NCBI GenBank assembly: GCA_963830715.1
Contig: CAWHNS010000015.1
Location: 28,096-92,095 of the forward strand
Reading direction: 5' to 3'
DNA: 64,000 nucleotides
DNA from: CAVVMA01 sp963830715
Lineage (GTDB): Bacteria > Desulfobacterota > Binatia > Binatales > Binataceae
The position numbers and the translations under genes were made by a program. The stretch's first letter is position 1. Every line of letters begins with the position of its first letter. Of this stretch, positions 28,129 through 37,543 are shown in pieces. The notes below the pieces were generated by a model. The model ran no database searches, was not told the DNA's origin, and worked only from the letters and a program-made list of their open reading frames with translations.

Positions 28129-29544
28129 ATGGCGGCTATCGAAAATCCGCGTGGACCGGCGTCACTGATAGAGGCTGTCGAGACCGGTCGGCGCCCGGCC
28201 GCGATGCGCCGGCTCCGGACGATCGTACTCGTGATGGCGGTGATCCCGCTGGGGCTCGCGATGACGCTCGCGATCGCCGGCTCGATCGGACGCAGCTCAA
28301 GGGGCGGGGCAATGGCGATCGCTCTCGGCCCGATCGGCTTCGCGCTCGTCGCGCTGCTGCGCGCGGGCACGAAAGGGACCGCCGACGGCGGGGCCCACCG
28401 TCGCGCCGCCAATCCCGGCGCACCGTGGGCGCAGCGCACGGACTGGGCCGCGGGCCGTTTGTCGTCCGGGGCCGGACGGCGCGCGATGATCGCCTGGGCT
28501 TTCGCGATCTTCTGGAGCGCGCTTAGTTTGCCGGCGCTGTTCGCCGTGCCGCATGCGATCGCAGGGAAGGGCATGACCCAGCTCTGGCCGCTGATATTTC
28601 CCGCCGCGGGAGTGGCACTGCTCTGGTGGGCCGCGCGGCGCACGCTGCAATGGCGGATCTACGGAGAGTCGCACTTCATTATGCCGTCGGTTCCGGGCCA
28701 GATCGGAGGCTCCCTCGAAGGTACTCTGCAAATCGACCGTCCGCCGCCTGCCGGCCAGTCGGTCAGCTTGCGCCTTACCTGCGTCAGCCGTGAGACGAGC
28801 GGTGATTCGACCAGCGATCGGATCGTGTGGAACGACGACCAGAGGGTGATCAACGACGGGAGCGGTGCAATTCCGATCGCTTTCTACATTCCGGCGGAGT
28901 GTCAGCCGACCGACAATTCGAATCCGCGCGCCCGGATCATATGGCGGCTGTACGCGAGCGCGCCCGGCGCCGGCCTGCCGTATGATGCTCGGTTCGAAGT
29001 TCCGGTCTTCAAGGTCAACGAGACGGCATCACAGGTCGCAGAGGCTGCGGAAGTCCGCGCCCGGCGCGATACTCTGATCCAGACCGCGCAGCTGCCGGCA
29101 GCGACGACCTTCCGAATCGCGCCGAGCGCCGAGGGCGGGACCGAAGTCTACTTCCCCGCCTTGCGGAACCCCGGACCGGCCCTGGTCGTGGCCGCGTTCC
29201 TGGCAGGATGGACCCTGATCATGGCGATTCTGCTGCATGCTCACGCGCCCGCGATCTTCCCGATAGTCTGGGCGCTATTCGACGGCATCCTGTCCATCTG
29301 GGCCGTCAGCCTCTGGCTCGGCACGACCCGAGTGCTGGTTGGGGCGGGACGAATCAAGGTCTGCAAAGGGCTGCTGGGCGTGCAACTGTTCGTAACCGAG
29401 CTCGCCGCCGGCGAGATCAACCGGATCAGCGCCGCAGCCGGAATGACCATGGGCAATATCGCCTACAATCGGACTCAGATTCGCTATGGGGGAGATAAGA
29501 CCCTTTCGTTTGGCGACGGAATCCGCAGCCGGATCGAAGCGTAG
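28129..29544 (+). CDS. uncharacterised integral membrane protein
   Basis: 471 residues. Two membrane segments lie near 30-75, a pair near 120-165 and two more near 350-395, with a soluble beta-rich domain between (residues ~170-320: GSLEGTLQIDRPP, VSLRLTCVSRETSGD, PIAFYIPAECQPT, IIWRLYASAPGAG). I do not recognise the family. The frame stops at TAG (29542-29544), but the same frame continues as WLAGEISRLLGVG to a second TAG at 29602-29604 in a way that looks like coding sequence. A short inverted repeat (CGTAGC/GCTACG, 28095-28111) precedes the gene. Confidence 0.7.
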   Translation: MAAIENPRGPASLIEAVETGRRPAAMRRLRTIVLVMAVIPLGLAMTLAIAGSIGRSSRGGAMAIALGPIGFALVALLRAGTKGTADGGAHRRAANPGAPWAQRTDWAAGRLSSGAGRRAMIAWAFAIFWSALSLPALFAVPHAIAGKGMTQLWPLIFPAAGVALLWWAARRTLQWRIYGESHFIMPSVPGQIGGSLEGTLQIDRPPPAGQSVSLRLTCVSRETSGDSTSDRIVWNDDQRVINDGSGAIPIAFYIPAECQPTDNSNPRARIIWRLYASAPGAGLPYDARFEVPVFKVNETASQVAEAAEVRARRDTLIQTAQLPAATTFRIAPSAEGGTEVYFPALRNPGPALVVAAFLAGWTLIMAILLHAHAPAIFPIVWALFDGILSIWAVSLWLGTTRVLVGAGRIKVCKGLLGVQLFVTELAAGEINRISAAAGMTMGNIAYNRTQIRYGGDKTLSFGDGIRSRIEA

Positions 29545-29713
29545 TGGCTTGCCGGCGAGATCTCACGCCTCCTCGGAGTCGGTCCATCACCCGAGCAGGC
29601 ATAGGGATTCGCCTCAGCGCATAGTCGCGCCCGTATCGTCGCAGACCTCCCGCGTCGAGCCGATAGTTGAGCGGTGCCGGGGTGCGAGCCTAAGCTCCAT
29701 TCTGGGCGTCGCC

Positions 29714-30992
29714 ATGGACGAAATTGAGATAGCGCCGATCGTTCGGCCGATAGACGTTACTGTCCGCGTCCCCGGCTCCAAGAGCATCACCAACCGGGCG
29801 CTGCTCCTGGCGGCGATGGCCGAGGGGCGATCCACGATTCAGTCCGCGCTCTTCAGCGACGACACGCGCCATATGATCGCCGCGCTACGCGCGCTCGGCT
29901 TCCAAGTCGGGACCGACGAAGCGAATCGGCGGATCGAGATCGAGGGACGCGGCGGTATCATTCCGGCTTCGAGCGCCGAGCTCTTCGTCGGCAACGCCGG
30001 CACCGCGATGCGCTTTCTTCTGGGCTTCCTCACCCTGGGGCGCGGACGCTTCAGACTCGACGGCAACGCCCGGATGCGCGAGCGTCCGATCGGCGATCTG
30101 ATCGACGCGCTCGGCAGTCTCGGCGTGCGCGCCTGGAGCGAGCTTAACAACCGATGCCCACCGGTGGTGATCGAGCCGTCCGATCGCGCGGAGGGCGGCA
30201 CCGCCACGATCGACGCGAGCCTGTCCTCGCAGTTCGTATCCGCACTGCTGATGCCGGCGCCGCTATGGAAAAAAGGCCTGCGGCTCGCTGTAACCGGTGC
30301 CGCCGCCCGGCCGTTTGTCGAGATGACCCGCGCGCTGATGCGGCTTTGGGGCGCTACGAGCGCGATCAAAGGGGACGAAATCGTCATCGCGGGCGGGCAG
30401 CGCTATCGAGCGCGTGATTTCGCGGTTCGAGCCCGACGCGTCGAGCGCGAGCTACTTCGCGGCGGCCGCGGCGCTGGTCGGCGGAGTGGTGCGAATCGGC
30501 GGCCTCACCCCGGATTCCGTGCAGGGCGACGTGGGCTTCCTCAAGGTGCTGGAGCAAATGGGCGCGCGCCTCACCTGGACCGGCGACGGCGTAGAGGTCC
30601 GCGGCTACGGGCGTCTTGCCGGCGTCAACATCGACATGGCCTCGATGCCAGACATGGTGGCTACGCTGGCAGCGATCGCGCCCTTCGCGTCATCTCCGAC
30701 GCGAATCCGGAACGTCGCGTTCATTCGCCATCACGAGAGCGATCGGCTGAGCGCGATCGCGACCGAGCTAGGGCGCCTCGGCGCCAAGGCTCGCGAGCTC
30801 GACGACGGGATCGCGATTGAACCGTCCCCGTCGGTGCTTCATCCCACGGTGATCGAGACCTACGACGACCATCGCATCGCGATGAGCTTCGCGGTGCTGG
30901 GACTCAAGCTCAAGGGCGTGCGAATCAGGAATCCGGGATGCGTATCCAAGACGTTCCCGGAATTCTTCGATCGGTTGGCGGCGCTCAAGTGA
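29714..30992 (+). CDS. aroA: 3-phosphoshikimate 1-carboxyvinyltransferase, EPSP synthase (frameshifted)
   Basis: Joins phosphoenolpyruvate and shikimate-3-phosphate in the shikimate pathway. VPGSKSITNRALLLAAMAEG, FVGNAGTAMRFLLGFLTLG and GNARMRERPIGDLIDAL are the usual substrate loops. At 30426-30427 a T appears duplicated: YRARDFAV should continue EPDASSASYFAAAAAL, and NIDMASMPDMVATLAAIAPF, HHESDRLSAIATEL and TYDDHRIAMSFAV complete the enzyme. Corrected length is about 425 residues. A single-gene unit on the plus strand. Confidence 0.94.
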
Positions 30993-31060
30993 CACCGCCG
31001 CACGAGATCGGCCCCGTCGATCTCGGCTACGCGACAGGCGCGAGCTCGTGGTCCCGGCAA

Positions 31061-31088
31061 GCAGGACCGGCCGGACGCCGGTCCCTGC
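31061..31088. terminator. GC-rich hairpin between convergent aroA and the pilin gene
   Basis: Imperfect inverted repeat: GCAGGACCGGC pairs with GCCGGTCCCTGC, one C bulged. It lies 70 bases past the aroA stop and 30 bases past the pilin stop, so it could serve both strands. No U tract is present. The core CGGACGCCGGTCC recurs in a second hairpin at 35677-35700. Confidence 0.35.
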
Positions 31089-31120
31089 CTGAAGAATCGC
31101 GCGTCTGCGCGCGACCGGAA

Positions 31121-31288
31121 CTACAGGTCGGCGATCACGTTGGTGAGCAGCGAGCCGATGCTGTTGCCGAGCGACTCGTAGGTCAGGAAAGCCACAACTG
31201 CCACGGCCGACAGAATCAGCGCGTACTCGGTCATCGCCTGGCCCTTGCGCTCGGTGATACGGACGTAGGTCTTTGTGAAAAACGCCAT
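31121..31288 (-). CDS. flp: Flp/Fap pilin
   Basis: 55-residue type IVb pilin precursor. MAFFTKTYVRITERKG is the leader, then QAMTEYALILSAVAVVAFLT with the conserved Glu five residues after the processing site, and a short tail. Prepilin peptidase would cut after the Gly in RKG. The ATG at 31288 has AGGA ten bases upstream. No tad assembly genes lie nearby. A sigma-54-like promoter is found 76-91 bases upstream. Confidence 0.88.
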   Translation of the reverse strand: MAFFTKTYVRITERKGQAMTEYALILSAVAVVAFLTYESLGNSIGSLLTNVIADL

Positions 31289-31363
31289 GATTTCCATCCT
31301 ATGTTGACCGCCCCTTTTGAGAGGTGGCGTAGTCTTGCGCGAAATCGCGCAGAGAGACGGTAG

Positions 31364-31379
31364 AGCACACCGTGTGCCA
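31364..31379 (-). promoter_or_regulatory. sigma-54-like promoter upstream of the Flp pilin
   Basis: Minus strand TGGCACACGGTGTGCT matches the -24/-12 consensus (TGGCACG-N4-TTGCA) except for T to G in the -12 box, with correct GG-to-GC spacing. The leader would be about 65 bases. It is also a near-palindrome (GCACACGGTGTGC), so it could instead be an operator. It lies in the 277-base gap 31289-31565, in which I see no gene. Confidence 0.4.
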
Positions 31380-31565
31380 TCGATGAGGCCAGCGCGCAAA
31401 ATGCCTCCTTTGCAGCCAAGACGCGTCAGCTGTCCGCAAAGCTGATCGAGTTGTTGCAGGGACGCGCGCAAATGCGGTGGCGCCGCTGCAACATCCTCTC
31501 TCACTCAGGGCGCGCTCGCTTCGCTTCGCGCGCCCATGATCGCCGTGCCTCCCGGACCCGCGGAG

Positions 31566-34052
31566 TCAGATTCCCTTGGGCGTGGCGCGCGGCGTCGGAG
31601 TCCTTCTCGGTGTTGCTGTCGGGCTCGCAGCCTTTTTCGGAGTAGGAGTCGGCTTGGGCTTCGGGGTCGGAGTGGGGGTTGGCGTTGGCGATGGGGTTGG
31701 GGATGAATTCGCTCCCGGCGGCGGGTCTGACGGGCTCAACACCGCGACGAAGGCGGAATAGGGTCCAGGCTTGGTAGCGATGAACGCATCGGAAGTTACA
31801 GGAAAGTTGGCTGACACCGTGTTTCCGGCAACATAAACGAGCTGTTGCGAATCGACCGCTATCCCGCTGCCCGCATCGTCGCCGCTGCCTCCCAGGTAAC
31901 TGGAGAAGACCAGCGACGCCGCCCCGCTCATGCTCGCGTCCAGCACGCTGACGAACGCATCGTCAGCGCCTGCATTGGCTGACTGGAGGAAATTCGAGGC
32001 GATCGGGAAATTTCTCGAGAAGGTGAATCCTGTCACATAAGCGAGACCCTGCGAATCAACCGCGATTCCCCTCCCTTCGCCATCGACGCCGTCAACGCCG
32101 CTGCCGCCGAGGAATGTCGAGTACACGAGCGAGGCGCTTCCCGTCTGAGTCGGATCGATGACGCTGACGAACGGCGTGATCAAGGCCTTGCTCATGGTCT
32201 GAAACGCATTCGAGGTGACCGGGAAGTCGGCCGATCTGGCAAACCCCGTGACATAAGCGCGGTTCTGTGAATCGACCGCGATACCGGCGCCGGAATCGAC
32301 GAAGCTCCCGCCGAGGTGCGTGGAATACGCGAGCTGGCTCGCTCCGGTATTGGCGGGATTGATGATCGTGACGAATCCCGTGATCGCGAAGAGATCCGGC
32401 GGGCTGGGCTCGAATGCGTTGGACGTGCTCGGAAAGTCGTCCGAGGCGGTGTCGCCCGTCACGTACACCTCGCCCGAGGAATTAACCCCCACGCCGTTGC
32501 CGTCCTCGCCGCCGCTCCCGCCCAGATAGCTCGAGTAGACCAGCGATGCGGCTCCGCTCAACGCTGGATTGAGGATGCTGACGAACGCGTTGGGGATTCC
32601 GGTCGGCGCGGCCTTGAGCGGCTCGAAGACCCTGGCCGTGACCGGGAAGTTGCACGAGTTGGCATCGCCGGTGACGTAGGCGAGGCCGTTCGAGTCGACT
32701 GCGATTGCGCTGACGTAGTCAACGCCATTGCCACCGAGATACGAGGAGTAGATCAACTGCGCCGTTCCGGTCTGGGTCGGGTCGAGCACCGTGACGAACC
32801 CCGATGATGCTCCCAATACCGTGGGCCCGCTGAACTTCTGGAAGGCATTTGCGGTGACCGGAAAATTGAGCGACGGCGTGAATCCGCCGACGTAGATTTG
32901 ACCTTGCGCGTTGACCGCGATGCCGCATCCGGCGTCGCCCACTGCCGCCGGACAATATCGGCAGATGCCATCGCCGCCGAGGTACGTCGAGTAGAGCAGT
33001 TGTCCATTCGGGTCGAGCTCGGTCACGAACGCGTTGCTGAATCCGGCCGCCGATTTCCTGGCGGTCTGGAAGGCGCCGCTGGTGGTCGGAAAGTCGGCTG
33101 ACGGGGTCGAGCCGGTTATGTAGATATTGCTGGATGAATCCACCGCGATCGCATTGGCCAGGCCGGCGCTACCGCCCAGAAAGGTCGAATGGACCAGTTG
33201 CGGATCGATCACCAGCGCCCGGTTCCGATCGTAAGCGCCAAGCGCGATACTTACGGTTCGCATCGAGGCGGAGCTGCCGCCCATTGCGGGCGAGAGCACG
33301 TAGCGGCCAGCCGACCGGCCTGCTCGCGCCGCCTTCCTCCTGGTACACGCGCGGAGTCTTGAGCTTGACTTCGATTCCGCCGGTGAGCAGGACCAGGTCC
33401 CCGGACGTATCGAGGCGCGCATCGTCCGCGCCCTCGATCCCGAGGCGAATCGCGCCGGGATTGGCGCCCGGCGATGCGACCAGGTCGTACTCCAGGGACT
33501 GCTGGCTGCCGTAGTACACGAGGTCGATGCCGGGATAGATGGCGGCGTACTTTACGCGCGCATAGGCGGGAACGCCGGTGCGCCAGCGCGCGGAATCGTT
33601 GCCGACGAAGTAGTTAACGCGCGCGCGCAGGCGATCGATTCCCGCGCTTTGCGGGTCGCGGGTCGCGCCCAGGATCGCATCCGCAGCACCGCGGATTTGT
33701 CGCCGCCCGGCGCGCCGATTACGCGCGCAAGTGACGCGAGCTCGGGCCGGGCGCTTCGCCCATCCGGCTTGCGATCGTGAAGCGCAAGCACGGTCTCGTC
33801 GCCGGTCAGAAAAATCGTGTAGCCCGGCCCGCGAGAGAGGAAGCGGACGCGCTGGTCGGTCTGGCCGACGTTCGCCTCGAAGCTAAGCGGCAGGGCCGCA
33901 AACGCCTCGAGATTCCGGGCGCGCGAATTGCGGGATTGAATCGAGTGGATGGAGGCGCGCCGATGCGGCCGAGTCGCGAAGGCGCCAGCTCCTGCTGCCG
34001 TCGCAATTGCGAGAATTGAGCTCAGGACGCGAAGCGAAAGCCGCGAACGCAT
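31566..34052 (-). CDS. secreted SBBP-repeat (beta-propeller) protein with Thr/Pro tail (frameshifted)
   Basis: A signal peptide (SLRVLSSILAIATAAGAGAFA) is followed by an N-terminal domain typical of SBBP proteins (PLSFEANVGQTDQRVRFLSR, GYTIFLTGDETVLAL). Seven repeats of about 55-60 residues follow, built on YVTGFT.S.NFPVTSNAFQ and LVYSSYLGG. The last ~45 residues are a Pro/Thr/Lys stalk (PTPTPTPTPKPKPTPTP). Frame changes near 33690, 33540 and 33315 must be corrected to join the N-terminal domain to the repeats. Cell-surface display is likely; the substrate is unknown. Confidence 0.8.
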
Positions 34053-34152
34053 AGGCACCTCTCCGATCGTTTCGACGGAGGCTATCGCGCCAACGGAGAT
34101 GAAGGCAAACCGGTTTTGTCGCCTAAGCGGCAGCCGCCCAAAGATCGGCCCG

Positions 34153-34536
34153 CTAGCGGAGCCGCCTGGGGCGCCGGATCCGGCCGAGAGGCCCGAACAC
34201 GCTTTTTACTTCGCCGGGTTCGCGCTGCCCGCGATGGACCAGCAGAAAGAGCACAAAGGCTATCGAAGCGGGGACGACGGCGCTCATCACAGCCGGAAAC
34301 GCACTGTCCGACGTCATCATCCCGGTAGATACCAGGTGGCGCAACCGGTGTGTGACGAAGTAGCCGAGATCCTGGAAGTCATCGGGAAAGTAGGAGTACC
34401 AGGTCAGCGGCATGCTTATTCCGACCACGGAGGAGAACAGGCCTTCGGCCAGCGCGCGACGCTCATAGCGGACCAGTATGCGGCCGCCTGCCACCATCAC
34501 AACCGCGATCACCACTGAGATCAGCGCGTTCTGCAT
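34153..34536 (-). CDS. small hypothetical membrane protein
   Basis: 127 residues from the ATG at 34536; the frame is open to 34602 but the upstream part is not membrane-like. Three hydrophobic segments can be seen: ALISVVIAVVMVAGGRILV, a weaker one around SSVVGISMPLTWYSYF, and PAVMSAVVPASIAFVLFLLV. The tail is very basic (RIRRPRRLR). No family recognised. It lies upstream of the SBBP gene on the same strand. Confidence 0.55.
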   Translation of the reverse strand: MQNALISVVIAVVMVAGGRILVRYERRALAEGLFSSVVGISMPLTWYSYFPDDFQDLGYFVTHRLRHLVSTGMMTSDSAFPAVMSAVVPASIAFVLFLLVHRGQREPGEVKSVFGPLGRIRRPRRLR

Positions 34537-34731
34537 AGCGTAATTCCCGGGGTCTAGAACACTTTGTAGGGATACTATGCCAATTCGTTCACATTCAGGC
34601 AAGAGGCGCGGGGCGGATTGACGAAGCCGGCGTCCCCTGCCCCGGGCGTGCGCCGGCGATTGTCAGCCGGCCCTCGACCAAGCTAGATTGCACGCGCGGA
34701 ACTCGTTTATCCGGGCGCGGGGAGATTCGCG

Positions 34732-34908
34732 ATGAATCCATCGGGAAATGCGGAAATGCGCTGCTCGTTCTGCGGCAAGGACAAGGACCAGGTGACCTAC
34801 CTGATCGCCGGCCCTGCGGTTTTCATCTGCGGCGAATGCGTCAACGTCTGCGTGGAAATCATCAACCAGGCCAGGGTGGCGGGCAGCTCGGGCGATCCCG
34901 CGCAGTAA
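34732..34908 (+). CDS. stand-alone ClpX-type zinc finger protein
   Basis: A 58-residue protein with only the C4 zinc-binding domain of ClpX: CSFCGKDKDQVTYLIAGPAV, then ICGECVNVCVEIINQA. The four cysteines are spaced CxxC-x18-CxxC as in ClpX, where this domain dimerises and binds substrates and the SspB adaptor. There is no AAA+ ATPase part. An isolated domain could act as an adaptor or competitor for ClpXP, or a small zinc-binding regulator; that is inference. GGGGAGATT precedes the ATG. The next gene starts 41 bases downstream. Confidence 0.8.
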   Translation: MNPSGNAEMRCSFCGKDKDQVTYLIAGPAVFICGECVNVCVEIINQARVAGSSGDPAQ

Positions 34909-34949
34909 GGGCGGGCTGCGAGGCCGCCGCGTGAAACCGGAACCTTCCG

Positions 34950-35602
34950 ATGAGCGCCGGGTGCGAAGCATTCGACAGGCTGTTCGGCGAATTGCAGAAC
35001 CGCGCAATCCTGCTCGAGGCCGACGCGGTCCTGCCGAGCGTTGCCCGGATGGTGATCGGCGGACCCTACAAGGGCTCCTGGTGGGCGCACCCGCAATCCA
35101 ACCGGATCTACATGCTGTCCAAGGACTCGAACACCATCGGGACGTGCTGTACGTCAAACTCCTGTCGGGAAAAATGACCCATGTGCATCGCCGGATATGG
35201 TCCGAGCTCTATGCGATCGCGACCGCGCGCGAGCCTTGGCAGTTCGAAGGAATCCCCGAATCAGCCAGAGAGCTGTTCGCGGCGGTGACAAATGGCGGGC
35301 GGGTGAGGACCGACCAGATGCTCGGTCGCGGCAGCCGCAGGAGCCTCGGCAGCGATGCGCGATCGCTGGAGGCAAGGCTGCTCGTCTTCAGTGAAGATAT
35401 CCACACCGACAGCGGCGCTCACGCCAAGGCGATCGAATCGTGGGAGCATTGGGCCGGGCGGATTGGTTTCTCGCCGTCCCGCGTTTCCGCCACGTCGGCT
35501 CGCGAACGGCTCGATCGGATCGCGCAGGAGTTGAGCGCGCAGCACGGTGGCCGGTCGTTCATGCCCTGGAATGGGCATCGAGCGCGATCGCGCCGTCGCT
35601 GA
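34950..35602 (+). CDS. conserved hypothetical protein (frameshifted)
   Basis: About 217 residues when the frame change near 35140 is corrected. The first part has LQNRAILLEADAVLPSVARM, GPYKGSWWAHPQSNRIYML; the second DVLYVKLLSGKMTHVHRRIW, LYAIATAREPWQFEGIPESA. The GSWW.HP and VHRR.W blocks look like a conserved uncharacterised bacterial family, but I cannot name it. The C-terminal third is a helical, charged region (LDRIAQELSAQHGG). It is probably co-transcribed with the zinc-finger gene 41 bases upstream. Confidence 0.65.
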
Positions 35603-35948
35603 GCCCCGCACCTCGATGATGCCCGAAGCCCCGGCTTCGGGCAGCCCCTCTTAGCGCCTCGGGTCTTATCGTTATCCGGCACGGACGCCGGTCCTGCCGC
35701 ATCAGGTCTTCGCGGATGGAGCGCCGGAAGGGGTTTCTCGCCCAGCGGCGCCCCACCCTTTTTTGGCAGGAGGGCTTGTCCCTCACCACTCAGGCGTTCA
35801 GTCGCGATGAACAATCCGTTCATCGGCGCACTCTGCTCGCCCCGTTTAGGGTTTCAGCGGCGGCTCGCCAAAGCCTGCCGGGCGTGAGGAACGGTTCGCC
35901 GCTCCGCCCGGAATGGCATCTCAAGGGGAGCGCGGACTGCGGCCGTGG
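35603..35948. other. intergenic region with two hairpins, no gene recognised
   Basis: Between the convergent hypothetical gene and the MaoC gene. 35621-35642 is a near-perfect inverted repeat (GCCCGAAGCC / GGCTTCGGGC), a plausible bidirectional terminator without a T tract. 35677-35700 is a second hairpin whose core (CGGACGCCGGTCC) resembles the one at 31061. The remaining ~250 bases carry no recognisable protein on either strand. Confidence 0.5.
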
Positions 35949-36375
35949 CTAGAACTGGACGGTGGCGGTGCCGATCACGAGGCGTTCGGCGTCCTCGTTT
36001 TCCATCCAGACGTCGAGTCTCGGCGGTCGCTCGGCGCTCTTGGTATGGGTGACGAAGCCCTGCGATCGTCAGCGTGTGATCGGGAATGCACGGGCTGGCG
36101 ATAGGTGGTGCCGATCCGGATAAGACGTGCGCCGCAAGTGCCGAGCCAGTCCGTGACGAGCCGGGTGAGCAGGCCGAGGCTCATGTTGCCGGGCAGGATC
36201 ATCCCGGGCAGGCCCTCCTTGCGCGCGCCCTCGTCGTCGGTGAAGCGCGGCACGTTGAGGCCGCAGTGCCCGCGCGTACTGGCGGATCTGGTCCTTGCTG
36301 ACGAACAGCTCGCACGGCCCGAGCGGGTCGCCGATGTTGAGGTCTTCGAAACGTCCTGTCGCTGTTGTCGGCCAT
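35949..36375 (-). CDS. MaoC-like dehydratase, C-terminal-half type (frameshifted)
   Basis: Hot-dog-fold protein of about 140 residues. Pieced together across at least three frame changes: FEDLNIGDPLGPCE, then NVPRFTDDEGARKEGLPGMI, LPGNMSLGLLTRLVTDWLG, LIRIGTTYRQPVHPDHTLTI and RLDVWMENEDAERLVIGTA. These match the half of paired MaoC hydratases that works with a partner subunit. The catalytic Asp/His hydratase signature is not obvious to me. It starts 17 bases after the end of the other MaoC gene, so the two products probably form a heterodimer acting on an enoyl-CoA. Confidence 0.7.
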
Positions 36376-36392
36376 CGACAATCAATCTCCGC

Positions 36393-36842
36393 TCAGGTGC
36401 GATGCATGAAGCGATGGTCGATGTGCGCGACCGTCTCGCCGAACTGGTTGGCGAGCGTCGAGCGGATCATCACGAACACCATCGAGCCGCTGCGCCCGGT
36501 CTTTTCGTAGATCTCCTTGACATGCGAGCTGAGCGTGATCTTGTCGCCGGGAAAGATCGGATGGACGAATTCCACGTCCTTGCCGGCGTCAAAGCCGCCG
36601 CCTGCCGAAGCGCGGGATGTGTTCATAGAAATGCCGTCCGTTGCGGAAGGTCACCGCGAACGACGGCGGCGCGCACAGGCGGCCGTGCGGTCCCTTCTTT
36701 GCCGCTTCCTCATCGGTGAAGAGCGGATTGGTCTCGCTCGAGGGCCTCGCAGAACTTCCGGATGTCCTCGGCTGCTGACCGGAACCGGATCGGTCACGTC
36801 GAAGACCTTGCCGATGATGGCCGGATCGTATTCGACCGCCAT
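36393..36842 (-). CDS. MaoC-like dehydratase, N-terminal-half type (frameshifted)
   Basis: About 150 residues reconstructed across several indels: YDPAIIGKVFDVTDPVPVS, then a disrupted stretch with LCAPPSFAVTFRNGRHFYEH, and an intact end RGFDAGKDVEFVHPIFPGDK, ITLSSHVKEIYEKTGRSGSM, RSTLANQFGETVAHIDHRF. This is the FAS1-like dehydratase half of a paired (R)-hydratase. It follows the PHP gene by two bases and precedes the second MaoC gene. Confidence 0.7.
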
Positions 36843-36844
36843 CG

Positions 36845-37532
36845 CTATTTCGCCTCGACCGGAACGGCGTGCGGAATCGGACGCGGCTGCGGCCGGAAAT
36901 CGACCGGTTCGTAAGCGCCGGTCTTGAGCTCGCGCACCAGATCGTCGATCGTGCGGATGTCGGCCGCGAAGCGCGTCGCGCAGAGGCCGATCAGGCTCAC
37001 CATGTGGCTGTCCGAACCGCCGCGTCGCGCGATAGCCGAACTTCGCGACCAGCTCCTCGCTGCGCTCGTTCTCGCCCTTGCGCGATCCGCCGTTGAGCAA
37101 CTCGACCGCGATCACGTTTTCGAAGCGGCGCGCGCCGCTCGTAATGCTCGCAGAGGCCGACGTTGGGGCGTCCCGGATGGCATGGCACGACCGACGCCGC
37201 CCATCGCGCGACCTCGTCGATCACTTCCTGCGCGGGAAGGTGGACGTTGGTGAAATCGAACCGGCGGGTGATGTCGTCGTTGACGCCGAAAACCAGCATG
37301 TGGCCGTAGTCGGTCTCGACCTCGGAGGCGCGCAGCACCAGGACGCCGTACTTGTCCTCGAGCGCGCGGTAGTCGGCCTGGCCGGTTGAACTGGCGATGC
37401 TCCGTCAGGACGATGCCGTCGACCGGGCGCTCGTCGCGGCGCAATCTTGATCCAGTTGAGGTAGGCCTCTACCGGTGCGCGGCTGTCCTCCGATGCTTCG
37501 CTGTGGCTGTGAAGGTCAAGGATCGTGCTCAA
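36845..37532 (-). CDS. PHP-domain metal-dependent phosphoesterase-like protein (frameshifted)
   Basis: About 228 residues with at least four frame changes (near 37445, 37385, 37125 and 37020). The metal-site motifs of the PHP fold appear in order: ILDLHSHSEASEDS (HxH), GIVLTEHRQF, ETDYGHMLVFG, ASVVPCHPGRP, and GSDSHMVSLIG (DxH). PHP proteins hydrolyse phosphoesters; the substrate here is unknown. The start is probably TTG at 37532 or 37538, just after the stop of the DUF35 gene. Its place between DUF35 and MaoC genes suggests a link to acyl-CoA metabolism. Confidence 0.72.
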
Positions 37533-37543
37533 AAGCAAGGACC

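Noticed and set aside
35716..35952. 78-codon plus-strand frame in the gap after the hypothetical gene
   Set aside because: No family resemblance, no ribosome-binding site, and it overlaps the 3' end of the MaoC gene.
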